Of a DNA stretch of 64,000 nucleotides, positions 9,369 to 17,785 are shown in pieces. The DNA is from Microbacterium sp. (GTDB lineage Bacteria > Actinomycetota > Actinomycetes > Actinomycetales > Microbacteriaceae). The stretch's first letter is position 1. Every line of letters starts with the position of its first letter. The translations under genes were made by a program, and so were the position numbers. The notes below the pieces were generated by a model. It made no database searches. It was not told the origin of the DNA and worked only from the letters and a program-made list of their open reading frames with translations. Location: contig JAITLK010000003.1 of assembly GCA_031277945.1 (NCBI GenBank), forward strand, positions 434,001-498,000, given 5' to 3'.

Positions 9369-9403
9369 CGGCGCATCGCCCACCCGGGGTGGACGATGCG
9401 CCG
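9369..9403 (-). terminator. Hairpin terminator after whiB
   Basis: A 10-bp stem (9369-9378 with 9394-9403) plus an inner CACC/GGTG pairing lies just after the WhiB stop, in the 152-bp gap before the GT2 gene. Nothing else is evident in that gap. Confidence 0.65.
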
Positions 9404-9412
9404 AATTCCGTG

Positions 9413-9739
9413 TCAGCCCGCGCGTCGCTTCAGCTTGCGGCGCTCGCGCTCGGACAGGCCTCCCCAGATACCGAAGCGCTCGTCGTTGGACAGCGCGTAC
9501 TCGAGGCACTCGCCGCGCACATCACATGATGAGCAGATGCGCTTGGCGTCTCGCGTCGAGCCGCCCTTCTCCGGGAAGAAGGCCTCCGGGTCGGTCTGCG
9601 CGCAGAGCGCCTCGCCCTGCCATGCCAGCGCGTTGTCCTCGTCATCGGCAACCGGCCGCCGGACCCCGGGCACTCCCAGGTTCACCGGATCGACGAACCA
9701 GTTGTCGGGGACGCTGGAACGGTACTGTGATCCCGTCAT
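9413..9739 (-). CDS. WhiB-family iron-sulfur transcriptional regulator
   Basis: A 108-residue WhiB protein. Four cluster-binding cysteines lie at 46, 69, 72 and 78 (ALCAQTD..., CSSCDVRGEC), followed by the GIWGG turn (90-94) and a basic C-terminal DNA-binding tail (RERRKLKRRAG). The neighbourhood (manA, DUF3499, zincin-like) matches the WhiB2/WhmD class, which controls septation and growth in mycobacteria. The ATG at 9739 has GGGAG five nt upstream. The reading frame is open for 40 more codons upstream, but those cover the promoter and are rejected. Confidence 0.92.
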   Translation of the reverse strand: MTGSQYRSSVPDNWFVDPVNLGVPGVRRPVADDEDNALAWQGEALCAQTDPEAFFPEKGGSTRDAKRICSSCDVRGECLEYALSNDERFGIWGGLSERERRKLKRRAG

Positions 9740-9796
9740 CTGCTCTCCCACTGTCTTCCCCCTCACGGACCGCGTCAGTCGCGGTGCGCTCACATA

Positions 9797-9825
9797 ATTA
9801 CAGCGGTGTGATTCGCTCGGGTCAA
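9797..9825 (-). promoter_or_regulatory. Sigma-70-type promoter of whiB
   Basis: On the minus strand, TTGACC (9820-9825) and TGTAAT (9797-9802) are separated by exactly 17 bp. The transcript would start near 9790, giving a 5' leader of about 50 nt before the WhiB ATG. This is the best full -35/-10 pair I found in the window. Confidence 0.7.
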
Positions 9826-9859
9826 GTCGCAGAGCATATTTCCTCAACCCGACCTTCAA

Positions 9860-9892
9860 GCTTCATGACACACCCCGGGAGTGTCACGAAGC
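9860..9892 (-). terminator. Hairpin terminator of manA
   Basis: An imperfect 12-position stem (9860-9871 with 9881-9892, one A/C mismatch) overlaps the manA stop codon and separates manA from the whiB promoter. Confidence 0.6.
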
Positions 9893-11062
9893 GGAATCGA
9901 TGCTCTCTCCCGGCGTCGCGATGAACACCTCACCCGTCCCGCCGATGCGAAGCGGGCCCGACGTCCCCAGCGCGATGGCCGCCTGGCCGGGTGCGAGAAG
10001 AACGCGCTCCCCGTCGGCCTCCACCGCGCACTCACCGGCGGTCGAGACCACCACGGCGGGGCCGTCGACGTGGATATCGGCGATCACGCCGCTCTCCGCG
10101 TCCGGTCGCGCCACGGCCAGCGCGAAATCGGCCACCCCGGGGCCGTAGGTCTCCACGGCGGTGGCACCGGTGAGGGGCTGCGGGTGGATCACAGGAACGA
10201 TCCCCGGGGTGGTGTCCAGGAGCGAGAGCAGCTCCGGCACGTCGACGCGCTTGGGCGTGAGCCCTCCCCGGAGCACATTGTCACTGGCCGCCATGATCTC
10301 GACGCCGATGCCGCTGAGGTAGGCGTGCAGCAGTCCCGCTCGCAGGTACACCGCCTCCCCGCGACCCAGTACCGCGAGGTTCATGAGCATGGCGACGACG
10401 ATGCCGGGGTCTCCCGGATAGACGGCGGCGATACGGCGGGCCGCCGCGAGCTCGTCGGCGAACTCCGCGGACGAAGCCGTCGCCAGCGCGTCGGTGACAT
10501 CGGAGACGATGCGCGCGCAGTCACCGGAGAGGAGCTGCTCGATCGCCCGGCGCAGGATGTCGGCGTCCGTGCCGTCGGTCGCCGGGTCCAGCAGCGCGCG
10601 CAGCTCCCGCACACCCTCGGCCTCTCCCAGTGCTGCGAGATAGCGACGGGACGCGTCGAGGGGGCGGAGGCCACAGAGCGCTTCGAATCTCTCGCTGAGC
10701 GACACGATGAGCTCCGGCTTGTGATTGTCATCGCGATAGTTGCGCTCGGGCGCATCCATGGCGAGCCCCGCCTCCTTCGCCCACCCCGCTTGCGCCTGGG
10801 CGCGTGACGGGTGCACCTGGATGGACAGCGGCGATCCGGCCGCGAGCAGCTTCAGCAGGTAGGGCAGCGGCCCGGCGGAGGCCTCCGCGAGCCGCTCCGG
10901 CAGGGGGGTGCCGTCGGCGAGCACGGCGGGCGAGCCCGGGTGATCGCCGAACCACACCTCCGCTTCGGGAGCGCCCGTGGGCTCGCGTCCCTCCAGCTCG
11001 GCGAGGAGAGTGGTCGATCCCCAGGCGTAGTCACGCGGCGTGTTCGTCATGAGCTCCAGCAC
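9884..11062 (-). CDS. manA: Mannose-6-phosphate isomerase, class I
   Basis: Zinc-dependent type I phosphomannose isomerase, 392 residues, interconverting fructose-6-phosphate and mannose-6-phosphate for GDP-mannose supply. Zinc ligands are visible: Gln and His in LSIQVHPS (82 and 84), Glu in DDNHKPELI (117), and the later His in the AGLLHAYLSG block (about 245), followed by the signature SDNVLRGGLTPK. The GTG at 11062 is preferred because TAGGCT (11069-11074, minus strand) lies six nt upstream; the ATG at 11050 is the alternative. It lies beside whiB, as in mycobacteria. No phosphomannomutase gene (manB) is present in this block. Confidence 0.93.
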   Translation of the reverse strand: MLELMTNTPRDYAWGSTTLLAELEGREPTGAPEAEVWFGDHPGSPAVLADGTPLPERLAEASAGPLPYLLKLLAAGSPLSIQVHPSRAQAQAGWAKEAGLAMDAPERNYRDDNHKPELIVSLSERFEALCGLRPLDASRRYLAALGEAEGVRELRALLDPATDGTDADILRRAIEQLLSGDCARIVSDVTDALATASSAEFADELAAARRIAAVYPGDPGIVVAMLMNLAVLGRGEAVYLRAGLLHAYLSGIGVEIMAASDNVLRGGLTPKRVDVPELLSLLDTTPGIVPVIHPQPLTGATAVETYGPGVADFALAVARPDAESGVIADIHVDGPAVVVSTAGECAVEADGERVLLAPGQAAIALGTSGPLRIGGTGEVFIATPGESIDSAS

Positions 11063-11068
11063 GGCGCC

Positions 11069-11074
11069 AGCCTA
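11069..11074 (-). promoter_or_regulatory. -10 element of manA
   Basis: TAGGCT six nt before the GTG start, consistent with a leaderless transcript. Confidence 0.5.
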
Positions 11075-11123
11075 TCCGCACCCACAGGTGCCCCCGAGCC
11101 GGGTCCGCTACTCTCAGTCAGCT

Positions 11124-12545
11124 ATGACCGTCACAGCCCCCGTCCCGCTGCCGCGCATCCGCGCGCTCGCGACAGCCGACGTGTCTTCCGTTCCTCGCAG
11201 CAGTGATGCGCTGCGCTCCGAGCATTCCACCGTGCTGCTTCGTGCTCACGCGGCAGTCGTGGTCTTCGCCATCTTCTGCGCGCCGGCCTTCGACCGTGCC
11301 GCCGGCACCACGGGCGCGGCGCTGGTCTTCATCGCCCTGGCGATGGTGACCGCGCTGCTGTGGGTTCCGCGGCTGCTCCGCCCGGGACGCGCGCCCGCGT
11401 TCCCGTGGCGTCGGCTTCCCTGGATCGCCCTCGCCTACCTCGCGTGGGGCGCGGCGTCGACGATGTGGACCAGCTGGCTGCCCTCCACGCTGCTCACCTT
11501 CGGCGGCATGATCGTCATCACGATGCACGGACTGTTCCTCGCGTCGACCCTCTCCTGGCGCGAGCTGGTGCAGGCGTTCAGCCGTGGCCTGGAAGCGGCG
11601 GTGGGGCTGTCACTGGTCTTCGAGCTGTTCGTCAGCCTGGTCGTTCGCGCACCGCTTCCCTCCGCGTCGTGGGGTCCGGTGCTGGTCGATCCCGAGGATC
11701 CGAAGCTGTACTGGTCGCAGAATCTGCTGCTCGAGGGCGGGCGGATCCAGGGCATCGTGGGCAACGCGAATCTCCTGGCGATGATCTGCCTGGTGGCGAT
11801 GCTGGTCTTCGCGGTGCGCTTCGCCGATGACGCGCGTGTGCGGGTGCGCATGGCGGGGTGGTTCGTGATAGCCGCCTACCTCTTCATCCGGTGTGACTCG
11901 GCCACCGCGTGGGTCTGCGCCTTCGGCGCGCTGCTGGTTCTCGTCGCGGTCCTCGCCATGCGGCGGGTGCACGTCCCCGCGGGGCGCGGCAGTCTGTACG
12001 CGCTGTTCCTGTCCATCGGCGGCGCGCTGGTGGTGGTGTGCCTGCTGTTTCGCGACGAGCTGTTCCAGGCGCTCGGACGCTCCTCGGACCTCACCGGCCG
12101 CCGGGACATCTGGCGAGAAGTCCTCGCCCGGGCATCGCAGCACCCGCTCGACGGCTGGGGGTTCGCGAGCCCATGGGTGCCGTGGGATCCCGGGTTCCGT
12201 TCCTGGATCCTGGAGCGCACCATCCCGGTGATGCAGGCCCACAACATGTGGGTGGACGTCTTCTTCCAGCTCGGGCTCATCGGCGTCTTCTTCATCGGGA
12301 TCACCTACGCCGCCTTCACGTGGCGGGCATGGTTCTTCGCGATCGATCGCCCGCGGTGGGATGCTCGCGCCGATCGCCCCTACCGCGCCCTCAGCGTGCT
12401 TCCTGCCCTCATCGTCGCCGTGCTGCTGGTGCAGGGCCTCACCGAGTCGAACCCGATCATGCTCTGGGGCTGGCTGTGCGTGATCACCTTCGCTTTCAAG
12501 ATCAAGTCCGCCCCTCTCGTCGGAGAGCAGGGCGACCCGCGCTGA
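11124..12545 (+). CDS. O-antigen ligase / Wzy-like membrane protein, copy 1
   Basis: A 473-residue polytopic protein of the O-antigen ligase family (about 10-12 helices). The large periplasmic loop contains LYWSQNLLLEGGRIQGIVGN near the middle, and the C-terminal part has LTGRRDIWREVL, GWGFASPW and AHNMWVDVFFQLG, which hold the conserved Arg and His expected in this family. It joins or polymerises lipid-linked glycans on the outer face of the membrane. It is the first of three tandem paralogues. The start at 11124 is supported by TACTCT at 11109-11114; the in-frame extension to 11040 overlaps manA. Confidence 0.85.
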   Translation: MTVTAPVPLPRIRALATADVSSVPRSSDALRSEHSTVLLRAHAAVVVFAIFCAPAFDRAAGTTGAALVFIALAMVTALLWVPRLLRPGRAPAFPWRRLPWIALAYLAWGAASTMWTSWLPSTLLTFGGMIVITMHGLFLASTLSWRELVQAFSRGLEAAVGLSLVFELFVSLVVRAPLPSASWGPVLVDPEDPKLYWSQNLLLEGGRIQGIVGNANLLAMICLVAMLVFAVRFADDARVRVRMAGWFVIAAYLFIRCDSATAWVCAFGALLVLVAVLAMRRVHVPAGRGSLYALFLSIGGALVVVCLLFRDELFQALGRSSDLTGRRDIWREVLARASQHPLDGWGFASPWVPWDPGFRSWILERTIPVMQAHNMWVDVFFQLGLIGVFFIGITYAAFTWRAWFFAIDRPRWDARADRPYRALSVLPALIVAVLLVQGLTESNPIMLWGWLCVITFAFKIKSAPLVGEQGDPR

Positions 12546-12599
12546 CGCGCACCGAACAACCGGTTTCACGGGGGTTTCCCGCGATACCCTGGGGGAACG

Positions 12600-14018
12600 A
12601 TGGCTCAGCATTCCTCCCACCCGGTCGCAGCTGCGCCCGCACCGCCCGCGCGGGAGCGCACCGCACGCCTCTGGTTGCGTGCCTACGCCGTGCTGGTGCT
12701 GGTGCTGGCGATGTGCATGGGCGCCCTGAACAACATCGTCGGCCCGGAAGGCGTCGCGATCGTGCTGGGCGTCTGCACGATCATCACGGCCCTGATCTGG
12801 ACGCTCTCTCCCGTCATCCGCCGTGCCACGGCGCAGTCCTGGCCACGCGCACCCTGGGCGTTCCTCGGGTACACGGCACTTGCGGGACTGTCCATCCTGT
12901 GGTCCGCCTGGCCCGCCGTGTCCGCCGCCACGTGGTTCGCGCTCGTGGTGACGACGGGGCACGGCATCTTCCTCGCAGTGGCACTCACCTGGCGCGAGGT
13001 GGTGCGTGCACTGGTGTCGGCCTGCCGCTGGGTGCTGGGGCTCAGCCTCGGTTTCGAGCTGTTCGTCTCCGTCGTGCTGCGCCGCCCCGTGCTTCCGCCG
13101 TTCCTGGGTGAGGTCGCCGACCCGAGCACACAGCTGTACTGGTCCCGCGACAACCTCTTCACGTCCGGACGGATCCAGGGGATCGTCGGAAACTCGAACC
13201 TGCTCGGCATGATCTGCGTGCTGGCGTTGATCGTGTTCGTCATCGCCGCCCTGGCCGGCCTGTCGCGCCGCGGCGTCGCCATCGCCTGGCTCATCGTCGC
13301 TCTGTTCCTCCTGGTGCGTGTCGGCTCGGCCACCGCCGCGGTGATCGCGTTCGCGGTGCTGCTGGTCGCCTCCGCGGCCATCGCGGTGCGACGCAGCCAC
13401 ACGCTGCGGGCGCGACGCAACTGGTACATCCTGTTCGGCGCCCTCGCCGTGGCAGGGCTGGCGGCAGCGCTGATCGTGCGAGACCGGCTCTTCGAGCTGC
13501 TCGGCCGCGGCGGTGACCTCACCGGGCGGGGCGAGATCTGGAGCCGGGTGATCGAGCGGGCCGACCAGCGACCGGTCTTCGGCTGGGGCTTCGCCACTCC
13601 CTGGCTGCCGTGGGACCCGCATTTCGACGGCTGGATCATCGACCACGGGCTGAGCGTCTTCCATGCGCACGACATGTGGGTGGACGTTTACCTGCAGCTG
13701 GGCGTCGTGGGCGTGGTGGTCCTCGCCGCAGCACTGTTCGCCCTGGTCTGGCGGGCGTGGTTCCTCGCCGTGGACCGTCCCCGGTGGGACATCGATTCCC
13801 GACGCGCCTTCTCGCCGCTGAGCGTGCTGCCGATCCTCGTGGTCGCCGCGCTCCTCATGCAGGGCATCACCGAGTCCCGTCCGCTGATGGAGTGGGGATG
13901 GCTCCTGCTCGTTCTGCTGGCCACCAAGACCGCAGCAGACCCCGTCCTCGCCGGTGAGCCGATCGCTCCCCGGCGCCGACGCCCCCGCCCGGGGGCCTCA
14001 GCGCCGACGCCGCAATGA
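12600..14018 (+). CDS. O-antigen ligase / Wzy-like membrane protein, copy 2
   Basis: A 472-residue paralogue of the preceding gene. It shares LYWSRDNLFTSGRIQGIVGN, LTGRGEIWSRVI, GWGFATPWLPWDP and AHDMWVDVYLQLG at matching positions, so the two come from a recent duplication. The N-terminus carries an Ala/Pro-rich cytosolic tail of about 25 residues, and the C-terminus ends in an Arg/Pro-rich tail. TACCCT at 12585-12590 lies nine nt upstream, with GGGGGA between it and the ATG. Its end overlaps the third copy by 4 nt. Confidence 0.85.
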   Translation: MAQHSSHPVAAAPAPPARERTARLWLRAYAVLVLVLAMCMGALNNIVGPEGVAIVLGVCTIITALIWTLSPVIRRATAQSWPRAPWAFLGYTALAGLSILWSAWPAVSAATWFALVVTTGHGIFLAVALTWREVVRALVSACRWVLGLSLGFELFVSVVLRRPVLPPFLGEVADPSTQLYWSRDNLFTSGRIQGIVGNSNLLGMICVLALIVFVIAALAGLSRRGVAIAWLIVALFLLVRVGSATAAVIAFAVLLVASAAIAVRRSHTLRARRNWYILFGALAVAGLAAALIVRDRLFELLGRGGDLTGRGEIWSRVIERADQRPVFGWGFATPWLPWDPHFDGWIIDHGLSVFHAHDMWVDVYLQLGVVGVVVLAAALFALVWRAWFLAVDRPRWDIDSRRAFSPLSVLPILVVAALLMQGITESRPLMEWGWLLLVLLATKTAADPVLAGEPIAPRRRRPRPGASAPTPQ

Positions 14019-15316
14019 ACGGGCGCTGGGAACCGGTGCGCTCCGCGCTCGATTCCGCCGCCATGGCGCGGGCCTATGCGCTCGCCGCGTTCGGCACCTT
14101 CTTCGCCGGCCACGCGATCGAGGCCATGGCCGGCTCCGTGACCCTGATCACGATCGCGGCAGGGCTCGTGGCGGTGGGCATCGCGATCCTCGTGGTGCGC
14201 CGCGCGGAGATCAGCCTGCTCCGGCTCGTCCCGCTGTCGGTTCTGCTGTTCATCACGTGGGCCGGGATCACCCTCGTCCTTCCGATGTCCGGGCCGACGC
14301 GGTCGTTCTCCCACTGGCTGGCACTGGTCGGGGTCGCGGTGATCGCCGTGGTGATCGCCCACGTCCGAGACACCCTGCAGACCGTGCGCGCCCTGGGCGA
14401 CGTGCTGCGCACCCTCCTCACGGGATCCCTCCTGGTCGAGATCCTGTCGGGAGTCCTCCTGGACATGCCGTTCCCGTTCCTCGGCGTGCAGGGCGCGATC
14501 GCCGCCGGCGGCCCCATCCAGGGTCTGTTCGGCACCCGCAACATGCTGGGATTCGTCGCGGTGATCGCGCTCATCACATTCGTCATCGAGCTGCGCACCC
14601 ACTCCATCTCCCGGGGGCTCGGCATCTACTCCCTGGTGCTCGCCGGCGGGCTGGCCGCGCTCAGCTCCTCCCCCACGGTGATCGTCCTGTCGCTGGCGGT
14701 GGCCGTCGCCTCCGCCGCGCTGGCCATCGTGCGCCACACACCGGCCGAGCGCCGCCCCCGTGTGCAGTGGATCCTCGGGGCACTGGTGGTGATCGGCATC
14801 GGCACCGCCTACGTGCTTCGCCACCAGGTGATCGCGCTGCTGGATGCCGGCACCGACTTCTCCACCCGTGCGGAGCTGTGGAACTCCATCCTCGTGCAGG
14901 TGCGATCGCACGCGTACCAGGCGTGGGGCTGGGTGGGCCCCTGGAACCCCGATGATCCGCTCGCGTTCCCCTATACCGCCATCAACCTGTTCGGCCGGCA
15001 CCACGCCTCCGCCCTCAGCGCATACTTCGACGTGCTGCTCCAGCTCGGGTGGCTGGGTCTCGTGCTCTTCGCACTCCTGGCCGGCACAGCGCTCGTGCGC
15101 TCGTGGCTGGTGGCCAGTGAGCGCCGCTCCGTGCTGTACGCCTGGACCCCGCTGGTGCTGGTGACGCTGCTCGTGGACTCGGTGTTCGAGAGCTTCACCC
15201 TGTTCGGTGTGGGCTGGCTCATGCTCGCGCTGTGCGCGATGCGCGCCGGCCAGTCGCGTTCGTGGCGTGAAGCGGCCGCCGCGCGCGCTCCGGAAACTCC
15301 CGGGACCGCACGGTAG
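14015..15316 (+). CDS. O-antigen ligase / Wzy-like membrane protein, copy 3 (divergent)
   Basis: A 433-residue member of the same family that has drifted from copies 1 and 2. The loop motif becomes GGPIQGLFGTRNMLG, the LTGR-IW motif becomes FSTRAELWNSI, and the AH-MWVDV motif becomes HHASALSAYFDVLLQLG, so the family Arg and His survive in altered surroundings. The ATG at 14015 overlaps the previous stop (ATGA), so translation is coupled. A different acceptor or linkage from its neighbours is likely. Confidence 0.82.
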   Translation: MNGRWEPVRSALDSAAMARAYALAAFGTFFAGHAIEAMAGSVTLITIAAGLVAVGIAILVVRRAEISLLRLVPLSVLLFITWAGITLVLPMSGPTRSFSHWLALVGVAVIAVVIAHVRDTLQTVRALGDVLRTLLTGSLLVEILSGVLLDMPFPFLGVQGAIAAGGPIQGLFGTRNMLGFVAVIALITFVIELRTHSISRGLGIYSLVLAGGLAALSSSPTVIVLSLAVAVASAALAIVRHTPAERRPRVQWILGALVVIGIGTAYVLRHQVIALLDAGTDFSTRAELWNSILVQVRSHAYQAWGWVGPWNPDDPLAFPYTAINLFGRHHASALSAYFDVLLQLGWLGLVLFALLAGTALVRSWLVASERRSVLYAWTPLVLVTLLVDSVFESFTLFGVGWLMLALCAMRAGQSRSWREAAAARAPETPGTAR

Positions 15317-15379
15317 GCTCGAAACGGCCCACCCGCCGCCTCCGTTTCTGCAAGTACCAGCTGTCAGGAGCATGTTCGC

Positions 15380-16348
15380 ATGTCCGAAGTGTTCGATCCC
15401 GCATCCGCGACGATCGTGGTGGTGACCTACAACCGGTCCGCCCTCCTCACGCGCCTGCTCACCTCCGTCGAGGCGATGGATCCGAAACCCGGACACCTGG
15501 TGATCGTCGACAACGCCTCCGTGGATGACACCACCGCGGTGGTGGACTCGTTCCGGGAGCGCATCGGCACCGAGATCGTGTACCAGCGGCTCGCGGAGAA
15601 CACCGGTGGCTCGGGCGGTTTCAGCGAGGGTGTGCGCCTTGCCTATGAGCTGGGCTCCACCTGGTTGTGGATCATGGACGACGACGTCGAGGTGATCGCG
15701 GACGGCCTGGCACGGATGGGGCACTGGGGTCAGCGCTTCCAGAGCGTACAGGGGCGCCGATACGACTTCGACGGCAGCGAGTTCTACTGGCAGTACCGTC
15801 TGTCCATCCCCCTCGGCATCCCGATCCCGTTCGCCCCCGCGGGCTTCGATGACAGCGGCTATCGCGAGATGAACTCCGGGTGCTTCGAGGGCATGTTCAT
15901 CCATCGCGACATTGTGCAGCGCATCGGCCTGCCCGATCCCCGCTTCTTCATCTACTGGGACGACTCGGTGTACGGCTGGCTCGCGTCGCTGCAGACCCGC
16001 TCCGCCATCGTGAACGAGTTCGTGCTGCGACGCACCCGTGAGATCAAGCAGTGGGACATGGGCATCCGTCATCTCAACGCGTCCAGCGACGCGTACCGGT
16101 ACTACATCATGCGAAACCGTGCGCACATGGCCCACTACTTCAAGCAGCACGGTGCGTACCGGCCCGTCCGCTTCCGGATCGGCACGGCTCTCACCTTCGC
16201 CAAGGAGCTCATCCGTCTGCTCCTGGTGGAGCGGAAGGTGCGCGGCACCAGCAACCTCTTCCGGGGTCTGCGCGATGGGCGCGTGATCGCCCGCGATTCC
16301 GGTTGGCGGCCGATGCAGCCACTGCAGCCGGTGGAGAGCGCGGCGTGA
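15380..16348 (+). CDS. GT2 glycosyltransferase, GlfT1-like galactofuranosyltransferase family
   Basis: A 322-residue soluble GT2 enzyme. It has VVTYNRS and VDNAS at the front, the signature NTGGSGGFSEGVR (74-86), WLWIMDDDVEV (Asp 100-102, metal and nucleotide binding), and an NSGCFEGMFIHRD...FFIYWDDSVY region. This pattern follows mycobacterial GlfT1 (Rv3782), which starts galactan synthesis with UDP-Galf. A Wzt/Wzm pair lies just downstream on the other strand and Glf 4-5 kb further on, as in the mycobacterial galactan region. AGGAG (15366-15370) is nine nt before the ATG. The donor is inferred, not proven. Confidence 0.82.
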   Translation: MSEVFDPASATIVVVTYNRSALLTRLLTSVEAMDPKPGHLVIVDNASVDDTTAVVDSFRERIGTEIVYQRLAENTGGSGGFSEGVRLAYELGSTWLWIMDDDVEVIADGLARMGHWGQRFQSVQGRRYDFDGSEFYWQYRLSIPLGIPIPFAPAGFDDSGYREMNSGCFEGMFIHRDIVQRIGLPDPRFFIYWDDSVYGWLASLQTRSAIVNEFVLRRTREIKQWDMGIRHLNASSDAYRYYIMRNRAHMAHYFKQHGAYRPVRFRIGTALTFAKELIRLLLVERKVRGTSNLFRGLRDGRVIARDSGWRPMQPLQPVESAA

Positions 16349-17043
16349 GCTCGGACTCACCGTCGTCCGAGGCGGGCCCGCAGTGGGTGTTCGCCCCGAA
16401 GCCGAAGCGCCGCACCGGGCGTGTGGTGCTCATCGTGGCGCTGATCGCCGTGGTGGTCGCCATCGCCCTGACATCGGTCATCCTGCTGATGCCGCGCGGG
16501 GAGTCCCCGAACAGCGAGGCGACATCGGCATCGGCGAGCCCTACCGCGTCCTCGAGTGCATCCGCGACACGGACTCCGAGCAGCAGCGCTTCGGCCCGGC
16601 CGACGCCCACGTCCACGCCCACCCCGACGACGGCACCGGATCCCACACCGACCGATGATCTCCCCCCGATGCAGCCGGAGGAGCCGCTCCCGGATCCCAC
16701 GGACGCGGTGACCGTGCCGCCGGTGGTGACGCCCGACACCGGAGCATTCGCCACGGCCATCTCGCCGCGTGTGTCGGACGCCGATACCGGCCTCGGCATG
16801 CTCTCCTCACAGACTCCCGACGCCGCCTTCGACATCGTGCGCACGCTCGAACAGGACGCGATGATCCTCGCGGACGAGAACCCGCCGGACTCCATCGCAT
16901 CCTCGTGGCGGCCGACCGTGCAGACCTATCTGGGGGCGCTCGGCGCGCTGCGCACCGCGATCGGTGAGGGCACCGACACCGTCGCTCCCCTGGCCGACGT
17001 GCGATCCGCTCTCCAGGCGGTCAAGGATCTCGCCGGACTCTGA
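16345..17043 (+). CDS. Membrane-anchored protein with Ser/Thr/Pro-rich stalk
   Basis: An unrecognised 232-residue protein. It has a basic cytosolic N-terminus of about 25 residues and one membrane helix (VVLIVALIAVVVAIALTSVI). A Ser/Thr/Pro stalk follows (about 55-110, with PTPTSTPTPT-type repeats), then a helical outside domain of about 110 residues. The stalk resembles O-glycosylated or wall-spanning linkers. The GTG start overlaps the preceding glycosyltransferase stop (GTGA), so the two are coupled and it may serve at the export step. No enzyme motif is visible. Confidence 0.7.
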   Translation: MSSDSPSSEAGPQWVFAPKPKRRTGRVVLIVALIAVVVAIALTSVILLMPRGESPNSEATSASASPTASSSASATRTPSSSASARPTPTSTPTPTTAPDPTPTDDLPPMQPEEPLPDPTDAVTVPPVVTPDTGAFATAISPRVSDADTGLGMLSSQTPDAAFDIVRTLEQDAMILADENPPDSIASSWRPTVQTYLGALGALRTAIGEGTDTVAPLADVRSALQAVKDLAGL

Positions 17044-17046
17044 GAT

Positions 17047-17784
17047 CTAGCCCGCGGCGTTGTCGGCGTTGTAGCGATCCAGCACGTCGCCGATGGGGCC
17101 GTCCAGGGCCAGCTCTCCCCCGCGCAGGTACAGCCCGCGGGTGCAGAAGCGGCGCAGGTCGCGCTCGTTGTGGCTGACGAAGAACAGGGTGCGCCCCTCA
17201 GCCAGCAGCTCTTCGATGCGTCCGTAGCACTTCTCGCGGAATGCCTTGTCGCCGACGGCGAGGACCTCGTCGACCAGCAGGATGGGGGCGCCGAGCTGCG
17301 ACACCACAGCGAAGGCGAGACGCACCTTCATGCCGTTTGACAAGTGCTTGTACGGCGTGTCGAGTCGGCCGTGAAGCTCGGCGAAATCGATGATGCCCTC
17401 GAACCGGTCGGCCACCTCCGCGCGGCTCATCCCGTGCAGTCCTGCGATGAGTCGGACGTTCTCCGCCACGGTGAGGTCGCCGACGAAACCGCCGGTGAGC
17501 TCGATGAGCGGAGCGACGTCGTCGTGGACGGCCACCGTCCCCACATCGGGGAGCAGAACCCCGGCGACGAGCTTGAGGAGAGTGGACTTTCCCTGTCCAT
17601 TCCTGCCGACCACGCCGATCGCCTCGCCCGCCTCCACCTGGAACGAGACGTCCTTGAGGGCCCAGAACTCGGCGCTGCCCGGATGACGGCGAGCGCGGGA
17701 CGAGAAGAGATCCTTCAGGCTCGGACGCCCGCGCCGGGCCCGACGAAAGCGGATCCCGAGACCGGTCACCTCGATCGCAGCCAC
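17047..17784 (-). CDS. Polysaccharide ABC exporter ATPase (Wzt-like), pair 1
   Basis: A 245-residue ATPase of the teichoic acid/O-antigen exporter class. Walker A is GRNGQGKST (60-68), the signature LSNGMKVRLAF (148-158), Walker B PILLVDEVLAVGD (167-179), and the switch His lies in FVSHNERDL (205). It has no C-terminal carbohydrate-recognition extension, so it belongs to the short type (TagH core, Rv3781-like), in which polymer length is not sensed by a Wzt domain. Its start is one base from the end of the permease gene, so both form one operon. The stop is 3 bp from the converging upstream gene. Confidence 0.93.
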   Translation of the reverse strand: MAAIEVTGLGIRFRRARRGRPSLKDLFSSRARRHPGSAEFWALKDVSFQVEAGEAIGVVGRNGQGKSTLLKLVAGVLLPDVGTVAVHDDVAPLIELTGGFVGDLTVAENVRLIAGLHGMSRAEVADRFEGIIDFAELHGRLDTPYKHLSNGMKVRLAFAVVSQLGAPILLVDEVLAVGDKAFREKCYGRIEELLAEGRTLFFVSHNERDLRRFCTRGLYLRGGELALDGPIGDVLDRYNADNAAG

Positions 17785-17785
17785 G

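Noticed and set aside
9740..9859. Longer WhiB start
   Set aside because: The extra 40 codons overlap the TTGACC/TGTAAT promoter and are absent from the family.
11610..16360. Very long minus-strand frames over the ligase-like genes
   Set aside because: The opposite strand carries real membrane proteins and a GT2 enzyme with recognisable motifs; the antisense products are His/Arg/Glu-rich without domains.
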